A stretch of 64,000 bases of DNA from positions 5,582,501 to 5,646,500 of the forward strand of contig NC_057761.1 of NCBI RefSeq assembly GCF_010389155.1. The letters run 5' to 3'. Shown in pieces: positions 45,039 to 57,300 of this stretch. The stretch is from Erigeron canadensis (Eukaryota > Streptophyta > Magnoliopsida > Asterales > Asteraceae). The position numbers were made by a program, and so were the translations under genes. How positions within the stretch are numbered: position 1 is the stretch's first letter; every line of letters starts with the position of its first letter. A model generated the notes under the pieces. That model worked only from the letters and a program-made list of their open reading frames with translations. It did not search any database and was not told where the DNA came from.

Positions 45039-45137
45039 ATGGTTTTCGAGATAACTTAAGGGAATCCTTTCTCATGGTTTTCATGGAGACCCAACTTATT
45101 AGTCTATTAGATGATTTCTCCCTGCATATAGCATATT

Positions 45138-45651
45138 CAAGGGCATAGCTACATAGGGACCGGGAGGGGCGCCCGACCTCCCGAAATTTTTTTTGCGATG
45201 TAGGAGGTATATTGTTTTCGTGTGGAAAAATTTCGACATACTTGGTTTCGACCCCATCTTAATTGTGAAATTTTTTTTATATACTAAGCAATAAAATTGA
45301 TCCATTACATTTTACATAAGCCAACAAAATTACTTAGCACAAACTAAAACTCATTACTTAAATAAAAACTTAGCCCACTGAATTCAAGGTTCTTAAAGGT
45401 CGAAAGACTGAACTCTAATTTTTTCAGTGAATCGGACCAGGTACCAACCGTTTGTCTCCTTTTTAATGTTTACTTGTCTTGGACAAATGTTTAGTTTTGA
45501 CGTGATTGAAACTTTTTTTTATAATAATAGTATCTAATTTTTTACCCGACCTGAATCGAATCACTGACCCGAACATATTAACTGAAAAATAACATTAGGA
45601 AAAAAAAAATTAGATCCCGATCCCATTCAAAAATTTCTAGCTTCGCCACTG
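45138..45651. mobile_element. non-autonomous hAT element with 8-bp target duplication
   Basis: Flanked by AGCATATT on both sides (45130-45137 and 45652-45659). The left end CAAGGGCATAGCTAC and the complement of the right end, CAGTGGCGAAGCTAG, are imperfect inverted repeats of the hAT type. The 514-bp interior has no transposase. Confidence 0.8.
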
Positions 45652-45873
45652 AGCATATTGTTCACCCTAAATATTCGAATTTTATTTGTGATAGTATGTT
45701 TTACGGAACAAAAGCCGAAACTTCTTAATTCAATAAATATGAATTTTTTTTTATATATATAAATATTTCTTTGGTAATGAGCAGCTTCTTTAGTTTAGAT
45801 AAGAAAAATAATTAATAAGGTATTTCAAATGTTCATTACATTTTGTCAGGATGATCTCAAGTTTTGCTTCTAA

Positions 45874-46055
45874 GGGGATGTTTGGTATTCCGATTACAAA
45901 ATAAAATCTGCGTTTTCAAAATAGATTATGTGTTTTCAAAACTGTGTTTTCATAACCGATAATCACATTTTCATACAAACATTTTTTTAGATTATTTGTG
46001 TTTTACAAACGCAATAATTTGATAATCAATTTATAACGCAATTCCAAACACCCTC
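45874..46055. mobile_element. Tourist-like (Harbinger) MITE
   Basis: 182 bp flanked by TAA (45871-45873 and 46056-46058). The left end GGGGATGTTTGGTATTCCG and the complement of the right end, GAGGGTGTTTGGAATTGCG, are inverted repeats of the Tourist type. Confidence 0.7.
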
Positions 46056-46683
46056 TAAATAGTTGATAACTTTAAAATATCTCTCTTCTATTCATTATTT
46101 CGAATATGTTCACTTAAAATACTTATAGTATCTACTAGAAATACCTAAACTACTTATCGCCACCACCACAACCAATCGCCATTGCCGCCACCACCACTAA
46201 CATCTACCACTGTCGTCGCAACACGCGAATATTTATTCAGGACAGAATTTTTAAGAAACCGGATTTTTTATTTTACTGTTATATATATATATATATATAT
46301 ATATGAGATATCAAATGAAAAGGTTGCTTAAGGAGAGAAAAGAAAAAAAAAATTGTTTAATTTTTTTTCTTCTTTATATTTTTTTTAGTGAAAACTCATT
46401 CCAAAAAAATTTAATAGAAGTTATAAAAACAATTTTTAAAAAAGTAAAAAATAATTCCCTACACATGTGTAGATATCTAAACATGTGTAAGCTATATTTT
46501 TTTATTTATTAAACTTGTTTATAAAAAAATTTTTAAATGGGTTCATGTGAAAAAAAAAATAAGAAATTTTTATAAAAAAGTAAAAAAAAAAAACAAGCTA
46601 ATTTTTTTTTTAAAACAACCTTCTATTTCAGGATCTCTGCCTTATATATATAAATCCCGTTAAAATCACGTCTTTTGTTTTGT
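46056..46683. other. AT-rich DNA with microsatellites
   Basis: Contains a CACCAC-rich patch near 46150-46215, a (TA) run near 46279-46304 and many poly-A/poly-T tracts. No gene supported. Confidence 0.4.
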
Positions 46684-47278
46684 GTATCATTTTAATGAAT
46701 ATGCATGCAAGGTGGATGCACAAAACAAAAAAACATGTTTTTCTCGATTTTGACAGATCAATGTGTTGTTAAACAATTATATAATGATAATTAGTTATAC
46801 ACTATGTTAATTTTAAGGACTTTTAATGCATTTAAATGAAAATTTTAAGTGTTCTAACCGTGTTCTCATTTTATGGTGACAATAAAATAAGAACAGTCTT
46901 AAAATAATAACACGGTGAGAAAACTTAAAAACTACATTTTGTTGCATTAAAAGTCCATAAAACTAACATAGTTTATAAACTAATTATAATAGTGCATAAC
47001 TAATTATCATTATTTAAATGTTTAACAACCCATTGATCCGTCAAAATGGAAAATATCACATTTTTTGTTGGATGCATCATTTTGATGATTATGCATCCAA
47101 AATGGATGCAGAAAACAAAAAAACATGATTTTCACGATTTTGACAGACCAATGTGTTATTAAACACTTAAATAATGATAATTAGTTTATAAACTATGTTA
47201 GTTTTATGGACTTTTAATGCGACAAAATGTAGTTTTTAAGTTTTCTTACCGTGTTATTATTTTATGACTGTTCTTACC
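46684..47278. repeat. three-armed inverted repeat (A, A', A)
   Basis: Arm 1 (about 46684-46884) and arm 3 (about 47068-47278) run in the same direction; arm 2 (about 46885-47067) is their reverse complement. Each has GATTTTGACAGA(T/C)CAATG, GATAATTAGTT, GGACTTTTAATGC and a CCGTGTT segment. Arms of about 200 bp without coding suggest a long-inverted-repeat MITE with an extra half copy. Confidence 0.75.
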
Positions 47279-47450
47279 GGAATATTATCATATATATATA
47301 TATATTTCTACATTTGTTGCTTAAAATTGTAAAAAGTTGCTCTTTTTTTCAATCTATGATTAAGCTCCAAATATCCTAAGTAATCACTATTATTATCCTC
47401 TATACATACATCTTTTTAAAAAAAAATATTTATTAACCTTGTTCAGAATA

Positions 47451-47500
47451 CTAGCACGGTACCCGTGTGTAACACACGTGAGTTGACCATTTAAACTTTC
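47451..47500 (-). mobile_element. reverse-facing Helitron 3' end
   Basis: Read on the minus strand: CGTGTGTTACACACGGGTAC... ending CTAG|T at 47451. A stem CGTGTGT/ACACACG (47464-47478) sits about 10 bases from the CTAG terminus. The element must extend rightwards; its 5' end was not found. Confidence 0.6.
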
Positions 47501-47539
47501 GAGTCAAAACAAATCTTTTAGTAAATACGACCTCGTAAT

Positions 47540-48870
47540 TTGGACTCAACCTCATATTTTAAGTCGACATTGTAATTTCAATTTGGCATCGTAAATTAAG
47601 TTTGGCATCGTATTTGGAGTTAGCCTCGTATTTGGGGTTAGCCTCGTATGTAGAGTTAGCATCGTATTTTTGGCTATCCGCATCGTATTTGGGGCGGTCT
47701 AGTAATGTGGCCTTGTATGAAATATTTTATTTTACCCTACATATAAGTACTCTTTTTCTTTCACAACTCTTCATTCTACCAACTTAGCCTCCAAGCAAAT
47801 CACACATACTCTTACTACTTCCCCTTTTGTTATCCCATATTTGCTACCTCACTTTACTACCTCACCTTTGCTACCCATAAACATCAAGTTTTAATGAAAT
47901 CAAACCTTACTTTATTTATATTTAGTGTCAAAAACTGAGTTTCTACCATCTTGATATCATTACAAACATCTATTTTGGTCAGATTTGATGTAAGAATCAA
48001 AACCCTTTTTATGCTATTCTTGAATATTTTCAGTTTTTCTTTTAATACAGACACTACACCCGTCACGTATCAAACTTTTTACGTCCAAAACATTTAAAAT
48101 CATATACTACAACTTTTGTCAAAGTTTCATGTGATTTCGTTAACAAAATCTTGAGATATAAGAATTTTTGTACACTTTCTATAAACTTTGTTCAAATGGG
48201 TTTTCGGGTTCTGTTTCCGAGTTTCTGACGTTAGTATTGTTTTTCTATCATATTTGTGGGTCTAAAAGTACAATCTGATGTTAAAAACACCTTTCAGATC
48301 GAAAGAAACTATTAGGGTTTTCTAGAATGAATTTTGGGGAAAAACAACCCAGTTTGCAACCCCGTCGATTTGAGACCTCGTATTTCCATTTGCGAACTCG
48401 CATTTCATTTGTGACCTCATATTTCCATTTGTGACCTCGTATTTGATTTGCGACCTCGTATTTGATTTGTGACCTCGCATTTCCATTTGAGACCTCAGAT
48501 TTACTAGTCTCTCAAATTTAGCCTCTCAATTTTAATTTTGTCTTTTAGTGAAATAGTACCGCAGATTACTATCCTCTCAATTGTAGTCTCTCAAATCTAG
48601 CCTCTCAATTTCAATTTTGCCCTTTAGTGAAATAAGACTCCAAATTCAATTTAAGACCTAAAATCAATTTAAGACCTCAAATTTCAATTGAGACCTCAAA
48701 CTTTAATTACTACCTCGATTTGGTTAACTTTAATCAACTTTGGTCGATTTGTTCAACTTTAGTCAACTTTGGTCGGTTTGGTCAACTTTAGTCGATTTGG
48801 TCAACTTAGTCAAACTCGTAATTTGGTCAACATGGGTCAAACTTGTAAAAATTGGTCAAAGACAAACTAG
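47540..48870. repeat. degenerate short tandem repeats
   Basis: Two repeat fields: GACCTCGTATTT/GCCTCGTATTTGG-type units (47525-47715 and 48365-48500, 17-24 bp) and GGTCAACTTTAGTC/GGTCGATTT units (48720-48870, about 11-21 bp). Between them lies AT-rich DNA with CTCTCAAATTTAGCC repeats. They may be the body of the Helitron whose end is at 47451. Confidence 0.55.
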
Positions 48871-49132
48871 TATGCTTTTAGACAACATAGTCAACACTTG
48901 GCGGCACGTTATGAGCACGTTTGCCTATAATGAACACATACTTAATTGTGATAACTTGAAACACATTATTGTGTGCCCGTTACTTGCTTCCTGATATCTT
49001 GTGTAGCTTATCTTGTTGCTAGCATTCAGGTAAGCTTCGTACTCCCCTTTTTACATGTTTTCTTGGGGCTGAAAGGATACAAAATGTTTTCTTATAAAAC
49101 TATATTTATTTGATATGATATTGTGACGACCT

Positions 49133-49255
49133 ACTTTGAATACATGATTGCTAACATATTTTGAATACATTTTGACAACATGTTTTGGATACATATATGA
49201 TTTCATAACTTGGATACTTGTTGATTTACATTATGGGTACATTTGGATGCATTGG
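49133..49255. repeat. TTGGATACAT-type short repeat
   Basis: TTGAATACAT or TTGGATACAT recurs about six times with irregular spacing, just before the 43-bp array. Confidence 0.5.
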
Positions 49256-49269
49256 ATACATGTTCTTGA

Positions 49270-49480
49270 GCATCGACAAGTTGTTAAACCGTAAGGCCTG
49301 ACATTTGACTACACTAGATGCATCGGCTGGTTATTGAACCGTAAGTCCTGATTACATTAGATGCATCGGCTGGTTATTGAACCGTGAGTCCTAACTATAT
49401 TAGATGCATCGGCTGGTTATTGAACCGTAAGTGCTGACTACACTAGATGCATCGGCAGGTCGTTGAACCGTAAGGCCCTA
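49270..49480. repeat. 43-bp tandem repeat
   Basis: About five copies of a unit starting GCATCGGCTGGTTATTGAAC, continuing CGTAAGTCCTGA and ending ACTAGAT; inner units are 43 bp, the first is longer and most diverged (GCATCGACAAGTTGTTAAAC). Resembles the minisatellite of a plant LTR. Confidence 0.8.
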
Positions 49481-50689
49481 CATAGACAACCTTGTGATTA
49501 TGACAGCTTTGTGATTATGGCAACATTGTGACATGGCCACATTGAGTATACATGAAATGCATCACGATAACCTGACAACCTAGACTACAACCCTACGAAC
49601 TCACCAACCATTATGTTGACGTTTTTAAGTATCCTATCAGGTGCACAGGTTAGAGGTGGCTGAAGAGAGTAGCATAGAGCCTTTATAACAGACTTTGGAC
49701 TCTAGGATTCTTTGTTGTTGCTATGTTATCTATGTTCTCTTTTGTATTAGTGGAGATATTTTGGATAAATGACTGCTATTATAATTTAATCATTAATGGT
49801 ATTTTAGATAATTCTTCCATAACTTTTAAAGAGATAGTTGTTTTATTTATTAAATACTATAAAAGTATAGATTAGGTGTATAAAAAAATTATGATTAAGA
49901 AATAAGAGTATTTTGGGTGTAAAAAAATTCTAAATTTCCTAAAAGTTGTGACATCAATATGCTTTATAAAGGGTTATATATATATATATATCAAAAATAT
50001 CAATAATATAATATACTAGATATTTATAGTAAATCATGATATGCTAGTTGAAATTTTCAAAAGCGCACCCACTCTTTTTAATATCTCTTAAGAAAAGAAG
50101 ATGAAAACTTGCATTGCATAAATAAAACTACTGAAACATATGTATTTCAAACTTAGATTTAATGCATATTCATGTATAATCAAAATATTATAGTAGTTAA
50201 CAATGACTATTATACATAGAAAAAAATTAATTAATTAACAAATTGATTATTATAATTGAAAAATTGAACTTTATATTATAATTACTTAATATGGCTAACC
50301 GAAAACCGAACCAACATTAACATTTTTTGGGTAACTGAATTGCGGGTAACTGCAATAAATGGTTCAAAATTTCTAGCTAATCGAACCAAACCCAAAAAAC
50401 AGTTAAGAAGTTTTAGCTAACCGAATCAAACTGAACCGTTTGTAGCGTTATGAAAAAGCACCACTTATATATGTTATTTAATAGTATGATTTTGCATTTT
50501 TCTCTTAATTTGTTTTTATCAATAACTTCTGTTATGTTTATTAATATAATATTTATTATTGTTTTAAGTAAAAAAGTAAAATAATATAGTTTCATATAAC
50601 TTTTTGTTGCAGGTTCTCTTAAGGAAGTTATCAAAACTATCAAAATGATTGTTAAAATCAAAAAGTAATATATATGACGAGAAAAGATA
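49481..50689. other. LTR-like remnant and AT-rich DNA
   Basis: 49595-49660 (CTCACCAACCATTATGTTGACG, CAGGTGCACAGG) is the diverged reverse complement of about 22075-22125, marking a degraded LTR of that family. The remainder is AT-rich, with (TA) runs near 49976-49990. No gene. Confidence 0.4.
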
Positions 50690-51272
50690 GATAATTATAT
50701 ATATATACTAAAAACTAAAGTTGGAATGTGAGGGGGAGTTACTGTAGCTAAAAGTACTCTCCCTTTAGCATAAGGTACAAGCCTTTAAAGCATCCAACAT
50801 AATTAACGGACTTAACGACGGTTAGGTAACAGACTTAACGACTGTTAGGTGACGGACTTAACGACCCTTATTTTCTTTTTTTTTTTACTACATAACTTTT
50901 ACTTTTTAAACTTTCCACCAATTTTTTTTTTTTTACATTTCCCCTTTTACCTTTCGTCACATAGCTATTGCTTTTTAAACTTTCAACATACAAACTTTGT
51001 TTTTAGGTATAAAGTTTATTGACTTTTGTACTTTTTTTCATATAACTTTGTTTTTAAACTTTGCTCTGAAAGTTTTCTTTTATTTTCTTTTACGATATAA
51101 CTTTTGATTTCTAAATTTTATTACCAAAGTTTCATTTTCTTTACTTTGAACCACAACTTTTATTTTCTTAACTTTTGTCACGCAAATTTTGTTTTTCGGC
51201 TTAATGTTTTTGTAACTTTTATCACCAGAGTTATGTTTTTCTCCTGAGGCAACGCCCGAGTAGAAATACTAG
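50690..51272 (+). mobile_element. non-autonomous Helitron with GACTTAACGAC repeats
   Basis: Ends GAGGCAACGCCCGAGTAGAA-ATACTAG|T; the degenerate stem GGCAACGCC lies about 15 bases before the CTAG terminus. The 5' end is near 50690-50705 (TATATATACTAAAAACTAAAG). Inside are three copies of a 26-bp unit with GGACTTAACGAC(G/C)GTTAGGT (50806-50870) and a T-rich ACTTTT-rich body. No coding. Confidence 0.55.
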
Positions 51273-51579
51273 TAGACTTTAATTGTCAAGCTTATATAAA
51301 AAGGAACAAATTTACGGGAAAAGAATTTTAGAAAAATGTCAATTACTTTATTACTTTGAACTGATATTGTGCAAGTAGAATAAAATTCAGGGATGAGAAC
51401 TCTTTAAAGTCAATATCAAGTTCATAGGTAAATTCGGAACAAATTTTTCCTTAAATTAAAATCAGTGGTTAAAATTTAAACTTAATTATTAAATTTTGAC
51501 CATTGATTTAAATCAAATGGTTAAGATTGTTTTAACTTTACCTATCTCCATCCAAAACTCGGAGTAGAAAGTCTTGGGT

Positions 51580-51974
51580 GAGGGGCGGAACCACACAGAA
51601 TTTAGGGGTTGCTTTGGCCACGGATCCACTAAATTCATGTAGTTCAAAATCTTTGAAAAATGATGTATTTTTTATTGGTGCTATGAGTCAAATAAATACG
51701 GGATACCGGTCAATGTAACCAACTTTAAACTTTTGAAATATTTTTTATCAACAAAACTTATAAAAATGTATCTGTACAACTAAATGATAAATAAAACTAC
51801 TAAAAGTGCACAAAAAATTTAAAATCCATTTAAAATAGCTACAACTGGTTTAAAAAAATGCTAAAAATCGTAACAATTTAGCCGTTATCGTTGATATCGT
51901 TACTTTATGTCAATATAAAGTTAGTTATAAAAAAATTATGTTACATGTCACTTTTATTTCTGTTTCCGCGACTG
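51580..51974. mobile_element. possible decayed hAT element
   Basis: Left end GAGGGGCGGAACCAC and the complement of the right end CAGTCGCGGAAACAG form weak inverted repeats of hAT type. Flanking octamers TCTTGGGT and TCATGGTA match at only five of eight positions, so this is tentative. Confidence 0.35.
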
Positions 51975-52828
51975 TCATGGTATTCTTTTCTTAAAATATT
52001 AGAGCATCCACAATGGTTTGTTTTCAAAAGTTTTTTATGAAAAAGGTCTAATAGGTTTTTATAAAAAAAAAAAATTAAAGTTACTTAAAACAAAAGCTCA
52101 ATATCTATCCATCTATATGTTATGTCTTCAATTTAATGTATTTTAATTAACAAAAAGTTTTTAAAAAGTTTTTTACCATTGGAAGGAGAAATTTTTTTTT
52201 GTAAAACCCTCTTACAACCTCTTACATTTTGTTTTCTAAAAATAAAGCTATTGAAAATATAGCGATACTTTAAAATTTTGCGGTTGAAAAGAAAAAATTC
52301 CGAAAATTACTTGAACCCGAGAAGTTGGACGCTCTGGGTCTTCCTGCTGATTTTAAAGAACCAAAAAACAGACAAGGCCTGAGTTTTAGCTGAAATTGCA
52401 TATGCAATGTGTCAGCCTTTTTCTGTTCCCCCTATCTATTCTTCTCCCCTCTTACACATATATCATAAACTATCCATTAAAATAAGTTTAAGATTCCATT
52501 GCTTTATGCATGTTGTCTTATCCTCCTAACCTTTGATAAAATACATGTAACCACTTTTCGTTCATGGTTAATGCATGCCAATGCTATATACCGTGAATAC
52601 GATTATTGATTATGGCTTTTAATTGTGTATGTGCTTGTTTAATCTTTATTTAACGTTAATTATAAATTCAGCTATATATATATTTTTTGAAAAATATCAA
52701 TCCTTTTAAAGATTAGCCTAAAAATTTTCTTGAAACTTTAACAATGTGACATGTGTCATCAACTAATTCTTTTTTTTAAAAATTTTTTTACATGTCATCA
52801 TCCAATAGTTAGGAAGAGTTTTAGACTA
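51975..52828. other. AT-rich intergenic DNA
   Basis: Includes GAGCATCCACAATGGTTTG (52003), a start typical of a plant MITE, with a degenerate CCATTGGAAGGAG near 52177. No gene. Confidence 0.35.
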
Positions 52829-53096
52829 TCTTTACTACTTTATAAAGCAAAAGCTTATTTCTATTTTTAGAAAGTTCTGCTTTTGAAATACCGAAAGTGC
52901 CCTTGGACATTTTATGTTTTTAATGAATTAATTTACACTTCAACCCTTATCTTCTAAAATATTTTCACTATCACCTTTACATCAACCTACAATCCTACAC
53001 CATTTGACACCGCTACCACCACCAATAATACCATCACCGACAACACAAAACCACCATCCCCGCTAACGCCGCCGCATTGCGCGGGTACCATTCTCG
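52829..53096 (+). mobile_element. non-autonomous Helitron, second copy
   Basis: Starts A|TCTTTACTACTTTATAAAGC and ends GCATTGCGCGGGTACCATTCTCG|T. The same family as 42736-43013 (CTACCACCACC body, CCGCCGCATTG end), with CTCG in place of the usual CTAG terminus. Confidence 0.65.
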
Positions 53097-53582
53097 TTTT
53101 GTTAGAAAAAAAACCCAATATTTATTCTTAGAAACATTTTAATTATTTAAAAATAAAATAAGTAAAATCTTAAAAGTTTTAAGTTTTCTCAAATATCAAA
53201 TTATATATCGATACATGGTTGGTTGAAATTAAAGTTGTTGTTAGTAAGGGTGTTCATGATAGGTCGTTAATTAAATAGTTAGTAAATTAATGACTGGTTA
53301 ACCAGTGTTATTGATTCGACATTTCGTTGAATCTAATTCAAAACTGAAACATTAGATTAACCGTTTATTGGTTAATCATTTTATGGATTTGATTATTCGG
53401 TTGATCACTTATACAATCATAGATAGACAAATGCAATTCCAAGTAAAGACATTTCAAATAAGTTTTCAATAAATAACTCATTTATGGCACAAAATTGATT
53501 GAAATCAAAAGAAATCGATGAAAGATGACATGAATAGTTGATTTCATAAAAGCAAACTTGAAATCAAAGACTTTCAATAATA
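53097..53582. other. AT-rich intergenic DNA
   Basis: No feature recognised. Confidence 0.4.
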
Positions 53583-53862
53583 CGAGCAATGATACCCGCG
53601 TAATGCGTCGGTAATAGAGGGGAAGACGGTTTAGTGGTGTCAGTGATGGTACTATTCAGTGTAGGTTGATGTAATTGTGATAGTGAAATTTTTTGGAACA
53701 TAAGGGATTAAAATGTTAATTATTAAAATAAAGATTTAGAGTGTAAATTATTTATCATGGGCTAAACTTAAAAAGTCAAGAGCAATTCTGATAATTTAAA
53801 GGTAAAATTACCTAAAATAGAAATAAAGTTTTTTTTTTTATAACATAAAATATAGATATAGA
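53583..53862 (-). mobile_element. non-autonomous Helitron, reverse copy
   Basis: The minus strand begins near 53862 (TCTATATCTATATTTTATG) and ends GCATTACGCGGGTATCATTG-CTCG at 53583, followed by T. Middle parts match 52829-53096 (TTTCACTATCAC, TTACATCAACCTAC). It lies 487 bases from that copy in the opposite direction. Confidence 0.6.
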
Positions 53863-54363
53863 TATTGATATAGATAAACTCCAATAGCTGAAATAAGCAT
53901 CCTGTTTTAGAGTTAACCCCACAAAATGATATTACATATTCAAATTTTTGATACATATCTTTACATGTGAATTATTTTGTGTTTTACTTAGTTTTACATG
54001 GGATTATTATTCGTTTAAAGATATCTTATTAACTATATGTTTTGGGGAGAAGCTCGGGAAGCAAAAGAAGACATCAAAATTGCAATCGCCATCGAAACTA
54101 AATCGCATCACAACATCATAACTTGCAAGATACAACATGTGAAGATATATGAAAAAGACATGTTGAAATACTGAACATTGTTGATTGCATTTCAAAAGGT
54201 TTCAAAAGGTGCACATTGTAAGACGTGTCATACAACATTTATTTTTTTTTAGGTAACTTTTATTCATAAATGCCAAGTTTTTGGGCATAAATGCCAAAAT
54301 GGCCTCCTCTTGAGTTTTTCTTTCAGCAGTCAGGGCAAGAATGTCAATCATTTGATGTTGATG
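53863..54363. other. junction between intergenic DNA and RT-D
   Basis: No LTR or purine tract could be identified where the RT-D 3' end should be. A repeated TTGGCATTTATG word (about 54268-54298, minus) follows the aORF stop. RT-D therefore appears 3'-truncated somewhere near 54240. Confidence 0.4.
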
Positions 54364-57300
54364 TCATGCTGGGGAAAAGATGGAGAGGTTTTCTGCCGAG
54401 ATAGAAGATGAGGCAGATGGTTGCTTGAAAAACCCAGCCTCAGTGAGCTGCTTTCAACGAGCAGCAAACATAGGTGTGATTTTTGCATTAGCAAGGAATC
54501 GTTTATGGAAGACAGGCAACATTTCCTTTGACCTGTCAGTGGCCATTTCTCTTTCAAAAGCAGCTTTCAATGTCTCTTCAACAACCTTATCACTCATCTA
54601 CTCCTCCTCATCATTAGCCCTTTCAAGTTGGGGAGCATTTGCAACGACCAACTGTTGCTCCCCCTCCAACACAGCTTCTTCAACGTTTTTCTCCCTCTCA
54701 ACATTAGCAGGGGAGGTCTCAGCAGCTTCAGTCTCCCCCTCAGCACCAACAAGGGGAGCTATTATATTTTCTGCTTCATTTATAGCCAAAGTTGCCAATT
54801 CATTGTTAGTATCAGTGGCTTCAACACCATGCATACCCTCCTCCTCATCCAAAACATTTTCAGCAGCTTCATCGTAGATTTGCTTCACTACATTATTTAC
54901 AGCAGCAGTGATCAAATCCATTACTTCAGCACCGACTTTCTTCCCCTTGGAAGTGTTATTATTAATTACCACTTCCACAGTGGCCACCGGTGCTGCCTGC
55001 TGTTTAACAAATTTAGACAATAACTTTTTAATCTCCCCCAATTTCTTTTCAAATTTACCTTGTCGTTTGCGGTCCTCCTCAGTGAAAGAAGCCCGAGGAG
55101 TGGGAAGACTAGCCACTTGTGTTTCCAAGGCGTTGATGGCCTTGGTATTGCTTTCAAGCTGAGTGACCAATGGGGAGACAATGTCAGCCAGTTTCTTCAA
55201 TTTAGTTGCAGCATTGGTGCTGGTGGAAGCTGCTTTCTGGGCTAAGTATCTGGCAGCATTGCTCAACTTCAGCAAGGAGCAAGAATTGCCCTTGATGGCC
55301 TGCTGATCTTTTCTCAAAGAACTTAGAGATAGACGAATCTTTTCTTGATCAGCAACCGAGGAGAGATATTTGGCTTTAATTGTCTCAATGTTGGTATTGT
55401 TTTCGCTTTGTTTGCGAAACCAGCTCTCCAATGTCTTCACCAGTCCGTCCCCTCCTTGTTCATTGAGTTGGATAGCAAGGTTGGCAGTTTTGGTGAGATC
55501 ATTTACCTGTTGCTCCACCCTTGCCAGCCTATCAGTAGAGTAGGTAGAGTAAGAGATACCCAAATTCTTGGTTGTTTGCGGCTCAATGTCTGGCTTAGCA
55601 ACAGATATGCAGCCAGGAACACACGAAAATGAAGAAGGCATGCTGAGAGATAGCATTGTGTTTACTGGCAGCATGGGTGGAGTCTGAGGTCTTACAGAGA
55701 GTGTAATTGCCTCAGTTTCAGTTGTGGTTGTTGTAGAGTTATCAGCAGCCTCAACATTCTCATTAATGGCTGCTGCACTTTCACCATCAACAGCAGCCTC
55801 AACATTTTCAATGATGGCTGCTGCATTTTCATTAACTGCAGCAGCCTCTTCTTCAGCATAACCCTCCATATCACTAACATCAATCTCATCAGCCGGGTTG
55901 GAGGAATCTAGCTAGAACTCATCACCCAAAAAATCACCCAATTCTAAATCACTTTCCTCATCTTCAAGATCAACACCTTTACTTTCAACATTTGTTTCAA
56001 CAACATCAAACCCCATATCAACATCCTCTACAACATTTTCATCAACCAAAATACCAGCACCTTCACCAACATTTGTTTGCACATTTTCAGCTTCAACAAC
56101 ATCCACCTGCCTTCTTTCAAAAGAGAAACTTAAAGGGTTAGGGGAACCGGGTGCCTCAGCTTTGGTGTGTTGTGTCACCAAAGCATCATCGGTCGTAGAA
56201 TTTGTTGTCTCTAGCATCACCTGTGATATGGCTGCTGACAACAACTCGGAGGGTTGAGAAAAAGAGGGAATAATTTGTGGGGTTGACTCAACTCTAGTGG
56301 GCTGGGGTAACCCTTGTTCTACACCAACCTCGCCTACAGAAATTTGAGGTGGCTGCTGACGGTTTCCCGTATTCTCGACAGTAGTCTGTTGGAAGACTGC
56401 TGATGGGCTGGCTGGGTCTCTAATGTCCTTGGGCAGTGAGGACTTCCTAACCTTAGTAGTTTTGCCCTTTGGTACTCTCTACTGTTGTTTTAGGACATCA
56501 GCAGGAGGTGAAGTAGAAGAAACTTTATTTTTCTTGGTTCTTTTGGGAGCTTTGGAGGTTGCTGGGGGGATTATCAGCATACCAGCTCCAGTATGGTTTT
56601 GTTTGTATATATCAGGGTACGTAGAAAAAGTACATGTTTCATTGCTGGAGTGAGCGCAGCATATTTGGCTTCAAATTGCTCAGGGTCGTAAGTTGGTGTT
56701 TTATATACGGAGCTGGCGAATTTGGGAGAGAATATAGTGAGCACCTTCTGGGAGATATTTTTCCTTAAGCTCATGCCTGAAGATCAGCGAGAGAAATCGG
56801 ACAAAGGGCACTAAGCTTGATCTATTGCGAATAGTGACCTTTCCCTTTAGATCTTCAAATTCACTAGCAAAGTCTATGAAATGACCGTTTGCCAGTGCAT
56901 ATATAATCTGCATCTGGGCAGCAGTGGCTTGATCAAAGGATCCACTCATGACATTGGATAACATGAGTAAACAACAACCTCCATACCTCAGGCAAGTATT
57001 TCTTTTGGGGGTTGCTGTGGACCGATTGGGCTGGAGTTACATTAGTACCATACCCAATGGTTTGCAGCCAATCCTTCCACACACTTGTTTCCACCAACCC
57101 AACGAATGGTCGTTCTTCAGTCTGAGTAGGTAGACGAAGAACTTTTCTCAGCAGATCTACTGAGATGGATATGGTACGTGTCCCTTTCATGACAGTACTT
57201 GTAATGGTGCTACTTGCCAGATTGTAGTCACACGTCCACCAGAATTCTCTTAAGAGATGGACACATATTTCTTTGGGGTCCATATATATTGCTCGTCTTA

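Noticed and set aside
49270..49480. CRISPR-like array of spaced repeats
   Set aside because: Units are contiguous 43-bp tandem repeats without unique spacers, in plant DNA.
54380..54877. 165-residue plus-strand ORF opposite the RT-D aORF
   Set aside because: Ser/Ala-rich antisense shadow of the coiled-coil and acidic coding region; no independent support.
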